A DNA stretch of 64,000 nucleotides from Agaricus subrufescens (GCA_029945375.1 CM057057.1:1364001-1428000), one strand, 5' to 3'; counted from the stretch's first letter, positions 1 through 14,092 are shown. Notes: generated from the letters alone by a model not told the origin. Numbers and translations: made by a program.

Positions 1-3000
1 TTCAGCGGATATTTAACGATATTAGGGTCATTCTGTGCTTTCTATAATTAATCATACACTACTGGTATATCGTCAATGATCGGAATATTATACTTCCCAC
101 GCAAAATGTGTCGCCCTCAAGGGTGGAAGTCCCTGCACACTATGATTTTTGCGTCCTTCGTAATCTCAAACGCCTCCATACCGCCGCAAGAGAAGTCAGA
201 CTAACCCGTTTTGCATTGTTAAAACGGTTGATCCTCCGCAGATCTAAGAGGGGGCACGTTCTCGACTCAATCATCAAGCCTCGTGATAATCTAAGGCGAT
301 CGATCGACAAGGAACAAACTCGGAGAAGGTCCAGAATGTAGAAGCGTAAAGTTTGTGCTATTCAATGCCACTATAAGCTTCTAGAACGCCGCATTTGCCA
401 TTGTTCGATGAGTGGTTGAGACCAGGAAGGCTCCACCCCGATAATAGATAAATCGATAACCCTTAGCATGATATCCTGTTGAACAACATGCTCATTTCTC
501 CTAATAGTCTAGCCAAATGCAGCACACATTAAACCTAATATGTCCATTACCATGTTTCAAGTTCCGCGGTTGTATGTCGATCCTTTTAGTATCCATGTGT
601 ACCTGTCAGTCGATGTCTGGTATCAGCCAAGAAAACCAGTTATAGAAACGTATCCATTTGCTTTTACAAGGATTTGGCCTGTCCATTTCCTGTGTATTGT
701 AAGTGAAATAAGTAATCTCCAACGTTCCTCATGCACATCACCAGTCAAACCGGGTCTTAGGTTCGTGCTACAATGTTGAGTAAGTCAATTTTACGGCGTC
801 ACAGAAGAACCGTCTGGTTTGTAGGGGACGATTAGTGATCCTCGCGAAAAAAATAGAACGGTCTGCCTATTCTGGTCTCACGATCGGTGGACATTCACAT
901 AGGATTCATTTAACTCCACAGATCGAACAAGGAAGAAAGCGAGAAGAGATTCGAAGAAATTCGAAAAGAACCACGTAAATCCCCAAAACCTAAGCAAAGG
1001 TTCAGGGAGGCGCAATTGACCGCTTTCCCCTTTCAGTGTAAAGTGACTGGCGAGTTATAACTTACCAAGGTAGGGAAGACTTATATTATCATTACGAAAA
1101 GCCACGGCATCAAATCGTCTTAGGACGACCGTCAGGCCTGCGGAATTTCAATTAGCCGTAACCGTGGTTCGATGAAATGCCTCGAGTCCACTGGAACCTT
1201 ATATGAGGCTTAATAACAACTGTATTCCGGTGAATAATCCTCATGCTGTAAGAACCATATTTAACTAAAAATGGTTAAGCCACTTACAACCAGAAACTCG
1301 GAATGTCATTGACATATACAAACATTAAGAATGCTTTCATTGCTCCTTGAGTCAATTGTCTCTCTGTACTGGGTGATCACAGGACATGCTGCATTAACGT
1401 GGTCCGAAAGATCCATTCGGGGAGGGGAGGGGATGCTATTGTCGTTTCTCAGTGACTCAGTACTGATTTCCTGACAAACAATCGCTTGTCAAGAGAGACG
1501 GCCCGGTGGCGAGTCAAAGTGTCATATTGTTTAGTCATTGTTTTCAGAGTCCAGTGTTCTGAAACACTGGACCATTGACGTCCAGGCTTATGAGACGCCT
1601 TGACGGGCATATTCATTATGCAAGTTTGGGGTCATGATTACCTACTGCCATATTATGTCTTCTAGCTATTGTGAGTAACCTTGGTATCACTTAGTGCAGG
1701 ATAAACCCCCAACTCAATTATAATAACCCTGCAGCACCAAACCTTCGTCTCCCCGAAACTCCGCCGGTATACCCTTATAGCCACCTCGCAGCGACAATGC
1801 AATTGACATTCAACCTGAGTCAAGGTATGGTGACTTGCTGAAGAAAACCAATACGAGGAAATGACTCGTATACTCGTCTCTTGGCAAACTTGCACCACTT
1901 CAAAGTTCATCAAAAATAGCATGTGTCATGTGATAGATATCAGCCTCAGTGAAGCAACCAGGTGGGGATGAGCGACATCCCACTTGAGCGCCGCTCTTCT
2001 GCTTACGGTAATAGTTTGTATAAGAATCGTGCACAATGTTTCCGCTTAAAGCAGATTGGGGGTATAAGCCATTTGATTATCATATCACTTTCACGTTTCG
2101 TCCCATCATGTATCAGGGCCATCGGGTATTCATATCCTTTTTGATAATATATTTTAACCGCGTGTGTGCCGATCACATACAATTGATTGGTGCCTTTTCC
2201 CTGATTTTCGTCCTATACAAAATGACCCTGATACTGGGAAGGATTTACCAATCCAAAGGTTAAGGTCACTTTCAACTGGCCCGATAAATGCCACCGGTAA
2301 GAAGTTGTTTCCACATTCACTATCAACACCCATCGCATCCATAGTTTTATTCTTGGATGAGCCCAGTGCCCAATTCATATGCCTGATGACCCCTGCAAAA
2401 GGGATTTCTCGTCACTCCGTCCATATGCCCATCGCAGGGGCTGACATTAGAACCGAACATCGTGTACACCATATACAGTTAAGTAAATTTATCTCACCGA
2501 GGAACCCGCTATACCCGTTCGTCAGCCCCTTTTGGTCGGATCGCTCCACATGTCCTCCGTAAAGAATGGAAAAGCAGCTATACATCAGCACATCCTTCGT
2601 ATTTTTTTTACCAGACTGAACGGTACAAATCTGACAAAATCTCAGTGGCTGATCTGCCTGAGGAAAATCATTGGACATCACTTACCCTGGTAACGAAAAT
2701 ATATTATATGATCAATAGTAAATAAACCTTTTCATGGCCACCAAGCCCGTCGATTACTGTTTCTGAAATATTCCTCCCGTCACGCATAATTGATTAGGAA
2801 CCCCCTTTTCTTCGGTATGTATTAGGTTTGTTTTTATAAACGGGTTTGTCGCGAGATAAGTATTGATCAAACATACTCCGTACACGCGCTTTTGTCGGTG
2901 TTTAATGCCATTCCCACGGCTTTTACCACCCATCAACCAGATCAATGGTAGATGATTCAGACAAGTGGAATGGAAGAGAATCCCATGGTAACGTCAGTAA

Positions 3001-4686
3001 CTAGATCCAAGTAAATCTTTGAGAGCTCGGTCTGCCACGGACAGTATCATTGATCTTCCGGTGCTTTGAGTGTTACATACTAATGCAGTATGGTGATCCT
3101 CAAACCCTGCTAAAACCCCCATTCTTCCGGTTCCATAGATACAGACGTGTGAAAGATTTGAAAGCATACTCTTTCGCTTATAAATAAAAAAGCGGACATC
3201 CCATCCCAACGGAGATCTTTCAATATCTAATGCACTGCAAATGACGCAAGGGGATGGTGACCTTTCGATCAGTGAGAACGGTATCTTGACACCGCCTGCC
3301 CATCTTTTTTTCATTGTTCAAGAACGAACTTTGGAAAAAGGATAGCGCTGCGTCTCCAACCCTAAAAATACCCCTTGCATCACACCTGTGTATGAGATTC
3401 AACATTCTCCACCATCAAAACCAACGGGCGCTCGCATATCATTCCCCTCATTTCCTCAAACACAAATCTCGAAGCCACATTATGACCAAGGGGTGATATG
3501 ATGCAATTTCTCAGACAAGAAAATGAAAATGGTAGTTTTTAGCTTCAAGCTCATACGCCATCAAAACACACGGCCCTGATCACTGTCATCATAGCGGGTT
3601 TCCAGACCTTTTCATATCGGGGAAGAGCCCGTCTTTCACGTGAAAGAAATACATCTAATAACTTTACAGATGTTGATTATGCCCACGATTTTCCCGCTAG
3701 TACCGCACTTGAGGTGACATCATAATCGCTTTACACTAGTACAGGGCCGAGTCATTCCCAAGATTGTCAAAAAAACTACTGTCTATGTGCACATGTAAAG
3801 GGCGGCTTGAATTGTTTGAGCAGAGCCACAAGTCGGAAGACTTGATGATTTCAAGCTTAAAGAGGGAATATACTTTCCACAGACTTTTGTTTTTCACAAA
3901 AACCTTATTGCAGACCCGAATAGAGCATGCTGTGCTAAGTCTGATGTGTCCATCAGAAAGTAGTAGCAGAGATGAAGCGACTTGATACTTTCTACTAGTC
4001 TGCCTCAGCGGGTTAGCGGCAGGGAACAACTTGGAAGCGAGGATTCACACATTGAACTCTACTTCTCCATCCACGGGAAATTGAATTCAAAATGAAAAGC
4101 TACTGGGTTCTGGATTTCCACGCGCACGATGGTAAGTTGAGATTCTTGCCTTTCGCTTTGTCACCTGAGCGAGGAAGGCCGGCATTCTGATTGCCTGAGG
4201 TTATTTGGCAAATTTACCCGCCAGAGTTTGTAAAATTTAGTTACACACATACACTATGACTCAAATGCTTCTGTTCTCACTTGGAACCTAAACTGTTGGA
4301 GTCAAGTGGAGTTCAATGGATCAGTAGATATCATCGTATCTTTGGCGTGCAGTGCATGACGCCTGGCAACCACTGTACTCATCAAGCACACAGCTATTTG
4401 TAACCACAACATTCTTGAGAGATTCAAATCCACTCGACTATGAAACGGTTTACTGCAAACGGGTAGTTGGATTGATACGAATAAATATGACCGTGCTCAA
4501 GAGGTATACAGCGGGGTCGACGGGCGACAAGATAGCTAGACGACAGATACCCATCACCGAACGATAGCTTTAACAAGAATCTCGAAAGACAAGAAACAAG
4601 TAACCAGGGACAACAAATTGGAATCCTACTAGTAGACCAAAAAAAAAAAAAAAGAAGTTAATTAAACGCTGAAAAGCTAATGAGAA
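1..4686. other. Gene-poor region, no supported gene
   Basis: No open frame here shows a recognisable domain or a coherent set of exons. The longest is 132 codons at 2164-2562 (+), overlapped on the other strand by frames of 74-106 codons between about 2150 and 3400. None of these could be joined into a family I know. An A-run at about 4640-4653 lies just beyond the 3' end of the C2H2 gene. The region may contain decayed transposon or gene sequence, but I see no terminal repeats. Confidence 0.5.
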
Positions 4687-6157
4687 TTAATGCCGAGGGC
4701 CAACGTTGTGGCCAGCACCATTGAAAGCAGGTCGTAGAGCAGTCGAGACGTGGGAGTCTCGAGCCCCTCTTAGATAGGGCATCGAAGGGCTGTATTGAGT
4801 TTGGTGCTGACGCGGTAGCAGCGCTGGTGACTGAGCAGGCGAAGCGTACGTAGACGGGGGAGGGGAATTAAAAGAAGAGGAAGTTGGGGAAAGAGACGGC
4901 GATGGCGAAGGAGATGGAGAGGAGGAGTGGAAGCTTGATCCAGGGGTCAAAGCACGCGTAAGCATTCTACCAGAAGAACCGGAATGAGAGCGGTGGTGAG
5001 AATGGTAATCCTCCTGAGAAACTGACAGTCCACTGTGCCTTTGAGGGGCACCATGAGGCACTACTACTGGGGCCTGAAGACTCCTCGCAACGGACACAGG
5101 CATCCGCATGTGGCGGTGAGGATCTCCAGATGCAGGAGGGTATTCTTCCGCTTCATCTGGATCCATACCTCCTTTGTGATCCTTAGGATAATCATAAACT
5201 CTGTATCGCATGTAATGATGCGAGGCTTCTGAGAGGTGAGATGGGACGCTGTATTGCGGCGGCGGGGCCTGATGGTGAGATGGATTGCCTTGGGGCACTG
5301 TCCGCGGGCTGCTTGCCGACTGTTGCCCTGTTGTTATAGGACTCTGCAAGGAGTTTGCGCTGGATCGGCGACGGCGACGGCGGATACCATCGTCGGGTGT
5401 CTCCTGTCCAGAGCTTATGTTGTGGTTGCGGAGGTGTCTCCTCATGTTTGAATTTACATTAAACTCACGGCCGCATCTGGGCCAAGGGCAACGGAATGCT
5501 GAAACATGGATTAGTTTGTGCGTGATAGCGATAGTAAGTGAACGTACGAGTTGCGCCGGTATGGGTATTATAATGAATTTTGAGGGAGCTTGGGCGGTTA
5601 AAGGCCTTGCGGCAAATCGGACAAACGTGCTTGCGCGGAACACCCGAGGGTGCACCGGCTTGAGGAGTTTCGTCGTCGGTGAGGCTTTCAGAATCATTGT
5701 GGGCATGAGACGATGACGCTGGGCGAGAGACAGGCCAAAGATCTGGCCGATCCGAGGGGGGTTGATGGTCGGGGTAGGTATGACGTTCGGGACCAGCCTG
5801 TCCCCGGTGGGAGTGACTTACAGACGCAGGATGGAATGCAGGACGGCTGCGTTGATAATGGTCATGGTCGGTGGAGATTGAATGTGAAGAACGCGGGGGT
5901 GGGGCAATGTGTGACTCAGAGGTGCTATTCGAGGCCCGTGTCACTGTACCACGGTGGGAAGAGCCATGGACGGCCAAGTGAGAAGGCCCCGAGGAGGGTT
6001 GGCCTAGAAGAGGAGCTCGAAGTTGCGGACTGCAGCTGGTGTGGGCATGGTCGGGGTGTGTACTCGACGGAGGAGAGGGAATCTGAGAAGGACATGAGTT
6101 ATGGGCGGGCTCGGGATCGAAGCGGTAGCTTACCCTGGACGAGGGGGGAGAGTTCAT
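4687..6157 (-). CDS. C2H2 zinc-finger transcription factor
   Basis: Probable nuclear DNA-binding regulator with two tandem C2H2 fingers. Finger 1 (HVCPICRKAFNRPSSLKIH) ends exon 1. Finger 2 (FRCPWPRCGREF, then HLRNH) opens the next exon. An intron at 5499-5547 (49 nt, GTACGT..CAG) splits the linker, and splicing gives the standard linker HTGATPFRC. The N-terminal ~200 residues are Ser/Pro/His-rich. The C-terminus after the fingers has a basic RRRRRR run, then Ser/Pro-rich low complexity including an SPSPSPS tract. The start is the first ATG of the open frame. A second possible intron (6083-6133, 51 nt, GTAAGC..TTCTCAG) is in frame, so exon 1 could be only eight residues. The finger pair resembles a family common in agaricomycetes; targets cannot be inferred. 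Confidence 0.85.
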
Positions 6158-9100
6158 GAGATGTTCTGGACGGAGAAGGTCAGTCGGGCACGGCGCGGAG
6201 GAGGGAGGACCTGCCTGGAAAGAGCTCGTGGATGCCGGGGAGGGAGACGGACTGGGGCGCCATTGAGTACAAGGGGCGGAGATGGGAGGGGTAGCGAAGA
6301 GGATTATAAGGGGGCGAGGCGATCTAATAAGAAACCGAGATAGCTAAAAATGACGGTGTGAGATTCGAGCCTTGTGGGCCGTTATGGACTCCCTGCAAAC
6401 AAAAGTCGCCTCCTACCCGATCCCTTTTAAATAGGTCTCCTCTGTAACGCCAAGCGGGCGTGACAACATGGCCCGATATGGCCTGCCTCCATTATCCAAC
6501 CCGGATTGGCGTCTGGCCCTGGCCCCTTGTCCCCTGGCGGTGCCAGCCCCGTAGCCAGCCTCGGGCGGGAACAGAGTTTCGCCCTGCGTTGCCCGGTCCC
6601 CTCACACAAGCACCTGCATGGGCCCCCGCAGCAAACTGTAGCAGAAGGGACACATGTCACGGATCGTCGTTTCAGCAATCGCGATCTCGATGCACGTCAC
6701 GGCCGCGTGACAGCGGCGTCGATCGCATCGCCCGTACTTAAGCGGCCTTTCTGTGGGCTTCCCGGCCGGACGCCGGAGAAGGGGGTGGCTTTCCCAGATA
6801 GGAAGGCGAACTGACGCGGGCGCTTGGCGGATTGGGTGACGATGCCCCGGCATTCAAAGTATTCGCCGCCCTAATGACTCACTGCCGATCTGGTCATTTC
6901 CACCACGTTCTTCGGCGTTCAAACCAGCTGATCAGGATGATTTACAACTCTCGCCTGCCCCCTGGTCGACATACCCTCCAGGGCCGCGGAATACCGCCCG
7001 GCCATCCCCAAAAACACGCTGGAGAATCTCGTCCTCTCCTCCCCACGTACGTACAACTCGGAGGATCGCCTGTCCTGCCCACCCCATCATGGCTATCCAC
7101 CGTCCCAAACAATCCCTCCGTTCCGTTCGCTCAGATTATCATGCCATTCATTCAAGTCCCCGAACCCAACGTCCTTGGACTGCGCGGATAAGAACTAACC
7201 CGTTTGCCCCCCCTTGTCTCCCCTTCCTCCTGCTTCGGCCCATAATTCCCAAGGCGTGTCGCACTAACTCCGGTGCAGAACATGCGAAGGAATGCGCTAG
7301 TCAATTCTCATTATGCTCAAGATTTATGCCTGCTGAATTCCATCCTACCTATTGTCACTCACTCAAACTATTACTTTACCCATTGAATTTGTCGTTACGG
7401 ATCTCGACCAATACCTATCATAATGGACTGCCTTTATCCATTTCAATTTGAGCCAAGAGAATCCTTCTGGGTGTGCAGTCCATGCCCGGTGAATGAGCGT
7501 CAAATCGAATGAATTGCGGGCAGGCGGCTATACACCCCATGCTTTTTTAATCTCCTGGCACAACCATCCCCCGGTTATCAGTGACGTGATTACTGTGGTA
7601 GTGGATTACACAAAGAGCCATTGTGCTAAGTTCATTTCAGGTGCCATCCATCATGCATCACCACGCACGCACTCGGCCACGCCGTTTTCTAATTTGCAAT
7701 GGGATGTCTAGTGGTGGGACAACCTATCCACATGCCGGGACCTCGACTGCCAATCTAGGTGGAACACCAATCCTAATCGAGCCAATCTTCTTTCCCGGCA
7801 TCCAACCTGGCCCTCAAGCTCTACTGCGCAAGGAAGCTCCAAATGTGTGCTTCGCCGCTGCGTTCATCCTGGACCACTGAGACTACCGGCTCACTTGATA
7901 TCCCGACCTCCTCGGCAATCCATCGAACGTTAGTGTTAAAATGGCGGCCTAATGGTGGAGTTGCGCATGTTTAGAAAACGAATGTAGCCAGTTCTGCGTT
8001 CTTTTCCCGATCTGTTCAAGGCCTCTACGTTCTTTGTTCATTTTCGCTTCTTTCGCTCTTGTCCCCTCGCTGCTTTCACACAATGTCGGATGAATCGCCG
8101 GTTTAGCCGAAACCCGAAAATCATCTTTTCTCATCGTGCACCTCTAACTGAGTCATATGCAATGTTCATTATCTCACGGTTAATTAGCGCAGCACAGCCC
8201 AGACCCATTATCCCTTTTTCGTCTAAATCATGCTCAAATACAGAATTCCACAACTTGAGAAACTCCTCATGACAGAGGAAGAACAGTTCTACCCCAAATC
8301 TAACCGACTCGGACGGGCCTTCGCTGAGTATTGTCTGTTATAGTCTGATCGGTTCATATAGGCTACAAACTGGTCTTACCGATTTCATCAATCATTCTTT
8401 TCACCACTGTCATCACCATTATGCATCAATACCTAATTCAGCAATCGGGCGATGACGATCGTGCTAAGCTACCGTTCTCATCCATCTACCTTTTCTGCTA
8501 GTGCAACTCCCTCACGGTAATCATAATATTCACCGGAACTGTCAGTTTACTGAACGTGAATGATGAATCAATGATAGATAGATGTGGTTCAAGAGAAGAG
8601 AACAAAAACCCTAAAGCGTTTCAGCCATTATCTTTTTCACTGCCATTATGATTATTATTCTTTTCCAACCTTCTATAATAGTAACTACTGCGAACCCCGT
8701 CGTCAAGGACGTGACAAGCTAATCTGGAACGGCATGTATGACTAGGGGTTACGGACGCGAGATAATAGCGAACGCTCATCGGGTTATTATTAATATACCA
8801 ACAACAAGCACCTTGTGCCGCAGTTAGTTGGTTCTCACGGCCAGAAATGTCGCTTCATTTTTTTCGGAATTCCAGTGGGGACAAATCGAAGCATTACGAT
8901 TTGGTAAAGCGAGCACACTTGAATTACAACAGCCCGTGAACAAAGTGACGTCTACTTGTGGATTTGTACATGCGTACACAGCCTACGCCACCATTTTTAA
9001 GTTTGTCCGTTCAATGGGGGGGGGGATGATCAGGTCCCATTGTAAACATTCACACAAGCGCCTAGATCTCCAACTTGAACTGATACTCTCAGTATGCATC

Positions 9101-10927
9101 TTGGACCGTTTTAACAAATGGAGAAATTCAAACTTCTTACTTGTGGGAGCCGTCACTTCAATACCTGGGGATAGGAGAGGCCGCAATACACGAGGAAGCC
9201 CCTGGATAACAGAAGCCAGACACATAAGCATGGGTTGCTCGGCGTCTGGTTATACTTGCATTCGGGATCTATTTGTGGGTTTGTGACACAACCCCTTGAT
9301 CATCGGTTAAAAGATCACGTCTTGAATCAAAAATAGCCTCTTTTGCATAGAAATCAGAAAGAATACTAGTACTAGACAATCTCGAGTGGGATTCACGTTC
9401 ATCGTCAAACATCTGCCATTGATGTAGATCATCCCTTTGACATAGTGTCCGTGATGTAGGGGAAAAGGTCACAAGTAGTATCCAGCAACATTCTATGAGA
9501 AATGTTCTTCTTGCGAATCACCGCCACAAGCCCGGTATCAGGAATGTCCGATAGCTAAAAACACACACAATACTGAATTCTACGGGCCGATTCGGTGCGG
9601 TCTTCCCGAGAAATCCCCTCTGACTCCTATCCATGTTCGAAATCAACTGAAAGCGAGGTCATCGGAAGTGATTCATGCGAAGGAGAAGGAGGACTTAGAG
9701 CGTCGCCTCTATGCCAGACCCACGCCCATCGCTTTCTTGTCTGTACACCGGTAGAAGGCTTCTGTCCGTACGTCCAGCGCTCTTAAGTCAGCGAAACCTT
9801 GCGTTTATAGCTTCTCTTCTCCGCATGTAACCTTGATAATTAACGATGATCTTATGTGGAGGCCATTAGTCACACGGCTTTACCAAAAGGAGAGGATCCA
9901 GCGGGAGTGGTGAAAGCCTTCTCTCCGTTGATAATCCAGCCTAGGCAAGGGATGATGGTATTGGAGCTCCAGGGATTGCCCATTGTTTGTCTTGTCAATT
10001 TAGTTCGCTATTTTGATGAACTTGACTTACCCAGCGCCCTACCTAACTAAATTATCTCGATTAAACAGCTTTATAATGATTCGCGAACATAATGATGTGA
10101 TATGACAATAACCATCAATACCGCTGGCTTCCATCACCTTCAACAATTGAACCAGCGGTTAGCCCTACCCGATGGTGATCAGCCCCCGTGAATTTCACAC
10201 CGTGAGGGAAGAAATCAGTCAGTTCGAGATGAACTATCTCTAGTGGCCCCTTCTCTAGGTTCCAATCCCATTGTCACTCGAGCCTGACAAGAACCCTTCC
10301 CGGCAGGTAATTCAACAAAAGGAGGAATTGCCCAAATTCTGGTAACACGGACTTGACCTGATGATGTAACTCGGGTAAACGGGGATATGTTAATCCCTGT
10401 GTTCTCGGGTTCGTGAACCCGATCGGGGCTACCTAAATTTGGACATACCGTGCTGCCCGACGGTAAGATCTAAATAAGGAATTGTATCTTTGATAGGACG
10501 AACCTGATTCATCGCAACAAAAAGAGAGATACGCTGTTTCACAGCATTCAATAAGGCGGCAGGTAACACTGTGAAACAAAACCCGGTCTAGATTATGATA
10601 GATCACGTGTATACTCGGATACAAAAATGAATCATGGGAAATTTCGCGGGATGGTTTGCCTGGGTCGCTGGGCTGTGTGGAAAGGAAGCAAGCTAAACAT
10701 ATAGAGTAGAATGGACATGGTAATATTTTTCCGATACATGTTGGCCTCTCTTGGGCGCTGGGAGATGATGTAGATAAACGAACCAGATACGTTCCGTGTT
10801 TTAATGTAGGCTGATCCAAGGAGACACTTCTGATGTTTCTGCGGCGGGTCGCGGGAATTGAAGGTCGCGCCGAGACTGTTGCAACGGTCAAAGCTTATGA
10901 TGAGACGTGACAAGCTTCCAGAATTTG
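6158..10927. other. Long intergenic region with GC-rich C2H2 promoter side
   Basis: The first ~1 kb (6158-7200) is GC-rich and open in several frames, but carries no recognisable domain. I read it as promoter and 5' UTR of the minus-strand C2H2 gene. A TATA-like TTATAATC sits near 6299-6306 on the minus strand, about 145 nt before the ATG. 7200-10927 is more AT-rich with only short unrelated frames (the longest are 152 codons at 8828-9286 and 10433-10891, both without motifs). A short perfect inverted repeat (CGGGTTC-GT-GAACCCG) lies near 10407-10422. I see no gene. Confidence 0.45.
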
Positions 10928-12129
10928 TTAGTGATTGTGGCGTTTCTCAGAGTAGCACAGAGTTCCAGATTCTCTTACCTCTCGGCTTCTACAACCTTGT
11001 TCTGTCAAAACCCTTTCCACACACTCAGCGAAAGAATCGAACACTTCATCAGGCGGCGTGATACCGAGACGCGATTCATCACCTGCACGGTATTTTCCGG
11101 TCTTAACTAGTAACACGAAGACACCAGATTGTCAGTACTTCTCAAGAATGATGAGTCAAGATGGGAAAAACACATACCAAGAATTCTCCAAAGGCCCAGT
11201 TCAATGGCACCATCCCCCAGATCTGCTTCCACATCATCTCCGATAATCATTATCTTTCCATTCTGTTCTGCTTTATCCAGCTCTCCAGATAGATAAAAAT
11301 CATTTATCACGGTCTCAAAAAATAGTTTTGTTGGTTTTCCGAGTACATGCGCTCGAACATTTGCAGCTGTCTCTAGTGCTGTAACAAATGGGCCGGGACC
11401 CAAAGATAACCCAGCAGGAGCTTCAGTCTGAACGTACTTGGCCTTGTGCGTCGCAATCAACGGTGGAGGGCGAAATGTAGAGCTCATAGACCTATTAATA
11501 GGCTTCCGAAGCGCACCCGAGACGTTCGAATTTGCGCTCAGTTCGCCCTTCAAGATCCTGAAGGCGGTGTTGATATGGGAATAATCAAATACTTCAGGAG
11601 CTAGTCCAACAACGACGGAATCATAAGATGAATCATATATGTCATCATTGACCGCGCTCAAAATGGAAGACACTTCTTCTTTGGCAGATGATGTGAGCAG
11701 AAGATATGGCCTTGTAACCATCAAAGGGAAGTCACTATCACACTGTACTGCTCGGTGAGAAGAAACTCACCTTTTAAGGTGTTGTTGCTGGATGTATTGT
11801 GTCACTGCACCGATGCTTGTCCACACCTCTTGTCGTCCCTGAGGTCGATTTCGCGTAGCAGAATCCTGTTGATCGCCAGGATAAGAACCAGGGAACGACT
11901 GGTTCGGTAGCTCGATTTTGAAACCCAGTTCATTTAGTCGTTGAATAACGGAATTTGTTGATTCCTTACTTGTGTTACTGCAAAGACGAAAGGGAATACC
12001 AGATGCACGAAGGCAATGGAAAGCCTTAACCGCATCTGGAGTAGGTTCAGAGCCGACATGTAGGTTTCCCGATATGTCAATCAAAAATGCTCGGATTAAC
12101 GGACGCGCGCGGGCCTTGGACATTTGCAA
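10928..12129 (-). CDS. HAD-superfamily phosphatase, HDHD2/LHPP type (class IIA)
   Basis: Likely cytosolic phosphohydrolase of the HAD subclass IIA. Three exons: 12129-11771, 11734-11178 and 11106-10928. They total 1095 nt, giving about 364 residues in one frame. Motif I is FLIDISGNLHVG near residue 15, matching the D-x-S-G form of HDHD2/LHPP rather than DxDGT. Motif II is LCSNTSKES. The cap contains LIATHKAKYV and GLSLGPGPFVTALE. The motif III lysine is in LGKPTKLFFE. Motif IV is IIGDDVEADLGDG. The C-terminal VKTGKYRAGDE with SFAECVERVL is the usual HDHD2 ending and lies in exon 3. Intron 1 is unusually short (36 nt) but its phase fits (AG + T gives Ser). There is an extra ~20-residue tail after ERVL. 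The natural substrate is unknown for such fungal enzymes. Confidence 0.88.
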
Positions 12130-14092
12130 TACTCTTTCGCGAAATCTAGGGTAACCTCGGGTGTGTCTAGTGAAGATGGCCGGTGATCTTTGTGAGAGCG
12201 TTAAGTTTAATTTGAGCCAGTGTCCTGGATATATTTTACCTGTAGTAGATTGTTAGAGATGTTTCGAATCTGGGTTGTTGAAGTTCAATAGTACATGCGT
12301 GTTGTATGTCGCTGGCTGGCCAGTGTTGGTGATGTCCTCGCGCACTGAGCCACTTGAACGGCAACTTTGGCTGCAGCTTGGCCCATTGCACGTGACCCCA
12401 GTGTCACCTTCCCCCACTGGGAACTGGTCCCTGCAATGCAGCTCCGCGGCCAGAGGCACATGTGTCTATTCTCCCTGGTCTTTGTGGCTTCGTTACTGTA
12501 CTGCCGGCACGACGGACCATGCTCCCAGTGAGTTTGAAAGTCGCGCCACATGCAATTTTCGGTTTGATTTTTAACTCTTCCCCACCAGTCATTGGATGAC
12601 GTTCTATATGAATTATTTTAACCTATTTCTACGCTTAGATTTCAGGGTATAGGCTGAGTATCATAAAGGGTATCCGCCCGGAAAGCCGATGAATATATCG
12701 GGTAATTACATCAGTGGATCTCGAAACCAGGGGAAACAATTGTTACAGCCCCGTCGATGTCATAGGATACTCCGAAAACTCGTGGAATATTTGTGTGACA
12801 GCCGTCTATTATTTTACGATTAACATGGCAAATCCTACCCTGTTCGGATGCTGGCTGTTCCATATCTCTTTATCGGCACTCCAGAGTACACAGGCGCACG
12901 ATCGGCTGTTGGGTGTAATAAAGTTTCCGAGTCGGATTGTGTGCGCCAAGGCCCAGAACCGCTTTGATTAACATTACATATTTACTTTTACGCAATTATT
13001 TTGGCAATTTTCATGATTATATTTAGCGGCTACTCGGATCGTCATGAGCAAGGCGGAGGAGAATGTGGGTTGAAGAGCCACCATTACATGGACTGTCATT
13101 GATAGTCATCTATTCATATTTGGATGCCTCGTGCAAATGAGGCAAGAAGGGTAAGAGCCTTGGAACTAGAACCTCATGTATACTAACCTTAAAAGCAGAG
13201 GAGATTGTCAGGAGAAGACAATTTAGTATAACTGATGCGCCCGCGTCCGACGTCGTGACAAGCAGCTTCAGGGTATTGGTATGGACATGACATACGACAT
13301 ATTACCGGGGCGCGACGAAAACCGAGTACCAGTATAACGTACACTCACTTGCACCTTAACAATTCTCAGTACGTTGGCGGTGGATGAAATTTTTTCTTCT
13401 TATATTTGCCTTAGTTTCGGGGATGAAATCCGCAGTTGAACAAATTGAACGCCGTGTACGATAATGAACTGACGCAAATACGTGAATTGACAGGTCTCCA
13501 CCTCTTGGCCCGAGACTGGCCCGAGAGATCGATGTGATGAGGTAAAGGAGGACAAGGGTGATATGTTCAACTTTTAAATTAAGATGCTCAATTGGTCCCA
13601 GCTTGGCCGAACAGTGCCTGCTTTGATGATCGCCTCCGGCTTGAGAAGTCAATTATTTCCCTAGGGAGTAATAAATGCTTGACCCTCAATCTGAATTTGA
13701 AAGTGGTAGACATGCCGGGTTCCCGAGAACAAAACTGAGGAATGAAGGAACCTAGTCCATTCTTCCAACCTTGTCCGTCTCGGGCGTGGGTTGTGGCGCA
13801 TGAATGATCTTATACCAAATAGGGTTAGCTTGGTGTTTTCATTCTCTCCCCACATGTGCTGTGGCGTATGGGGAGTATGAAATGTTTCGATATGAGGCTT
13901 GCTTATCTCGCCATAGCCTCCATTCTAACATTAACATGATTATGCTGGCTTTAGCCGATACCCATGACCATTACTAGAACAAACTCTGCTACAACATAGT
14001 GGTCACAAACTTACATACCACAACGATAATGGTTTAGCCTGAATGCAGGACCTGTGTTTAATTATCCTAGTAAACTTTACCAAGGCTTTTCA
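12130..14092. other. Intergenic, nothing recognisable
   Basis: Divergent spacer between the HAD gene (-) and the P450 gene (+). 12280-12600 is GC-rich and open in three frames on both strands, without motifs. The rest is AT-rich with only short frames. No RNA gene or repeat was seen. Confidence 0.5.

Noticed and set aside
6427..7191. Overlapping GC-rich frames upstream of the C2H2 gene
   Set aside because: Open in several frames at once because of GC content. No domain or splice structure, and it fits promoter/leader DNA better.
8828..9286. 152-codon ORF as a gene
   Set aside because: No motif, contradictory frames on the other strand, and a poly-G run typical of non-coding sequence.
10395..10435. 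Possible tRNA from GGTTCGTGAACCC
   Set aside because: It is a simple palindrome. No acceptor stem, D-arm or A-box could be placed around it.
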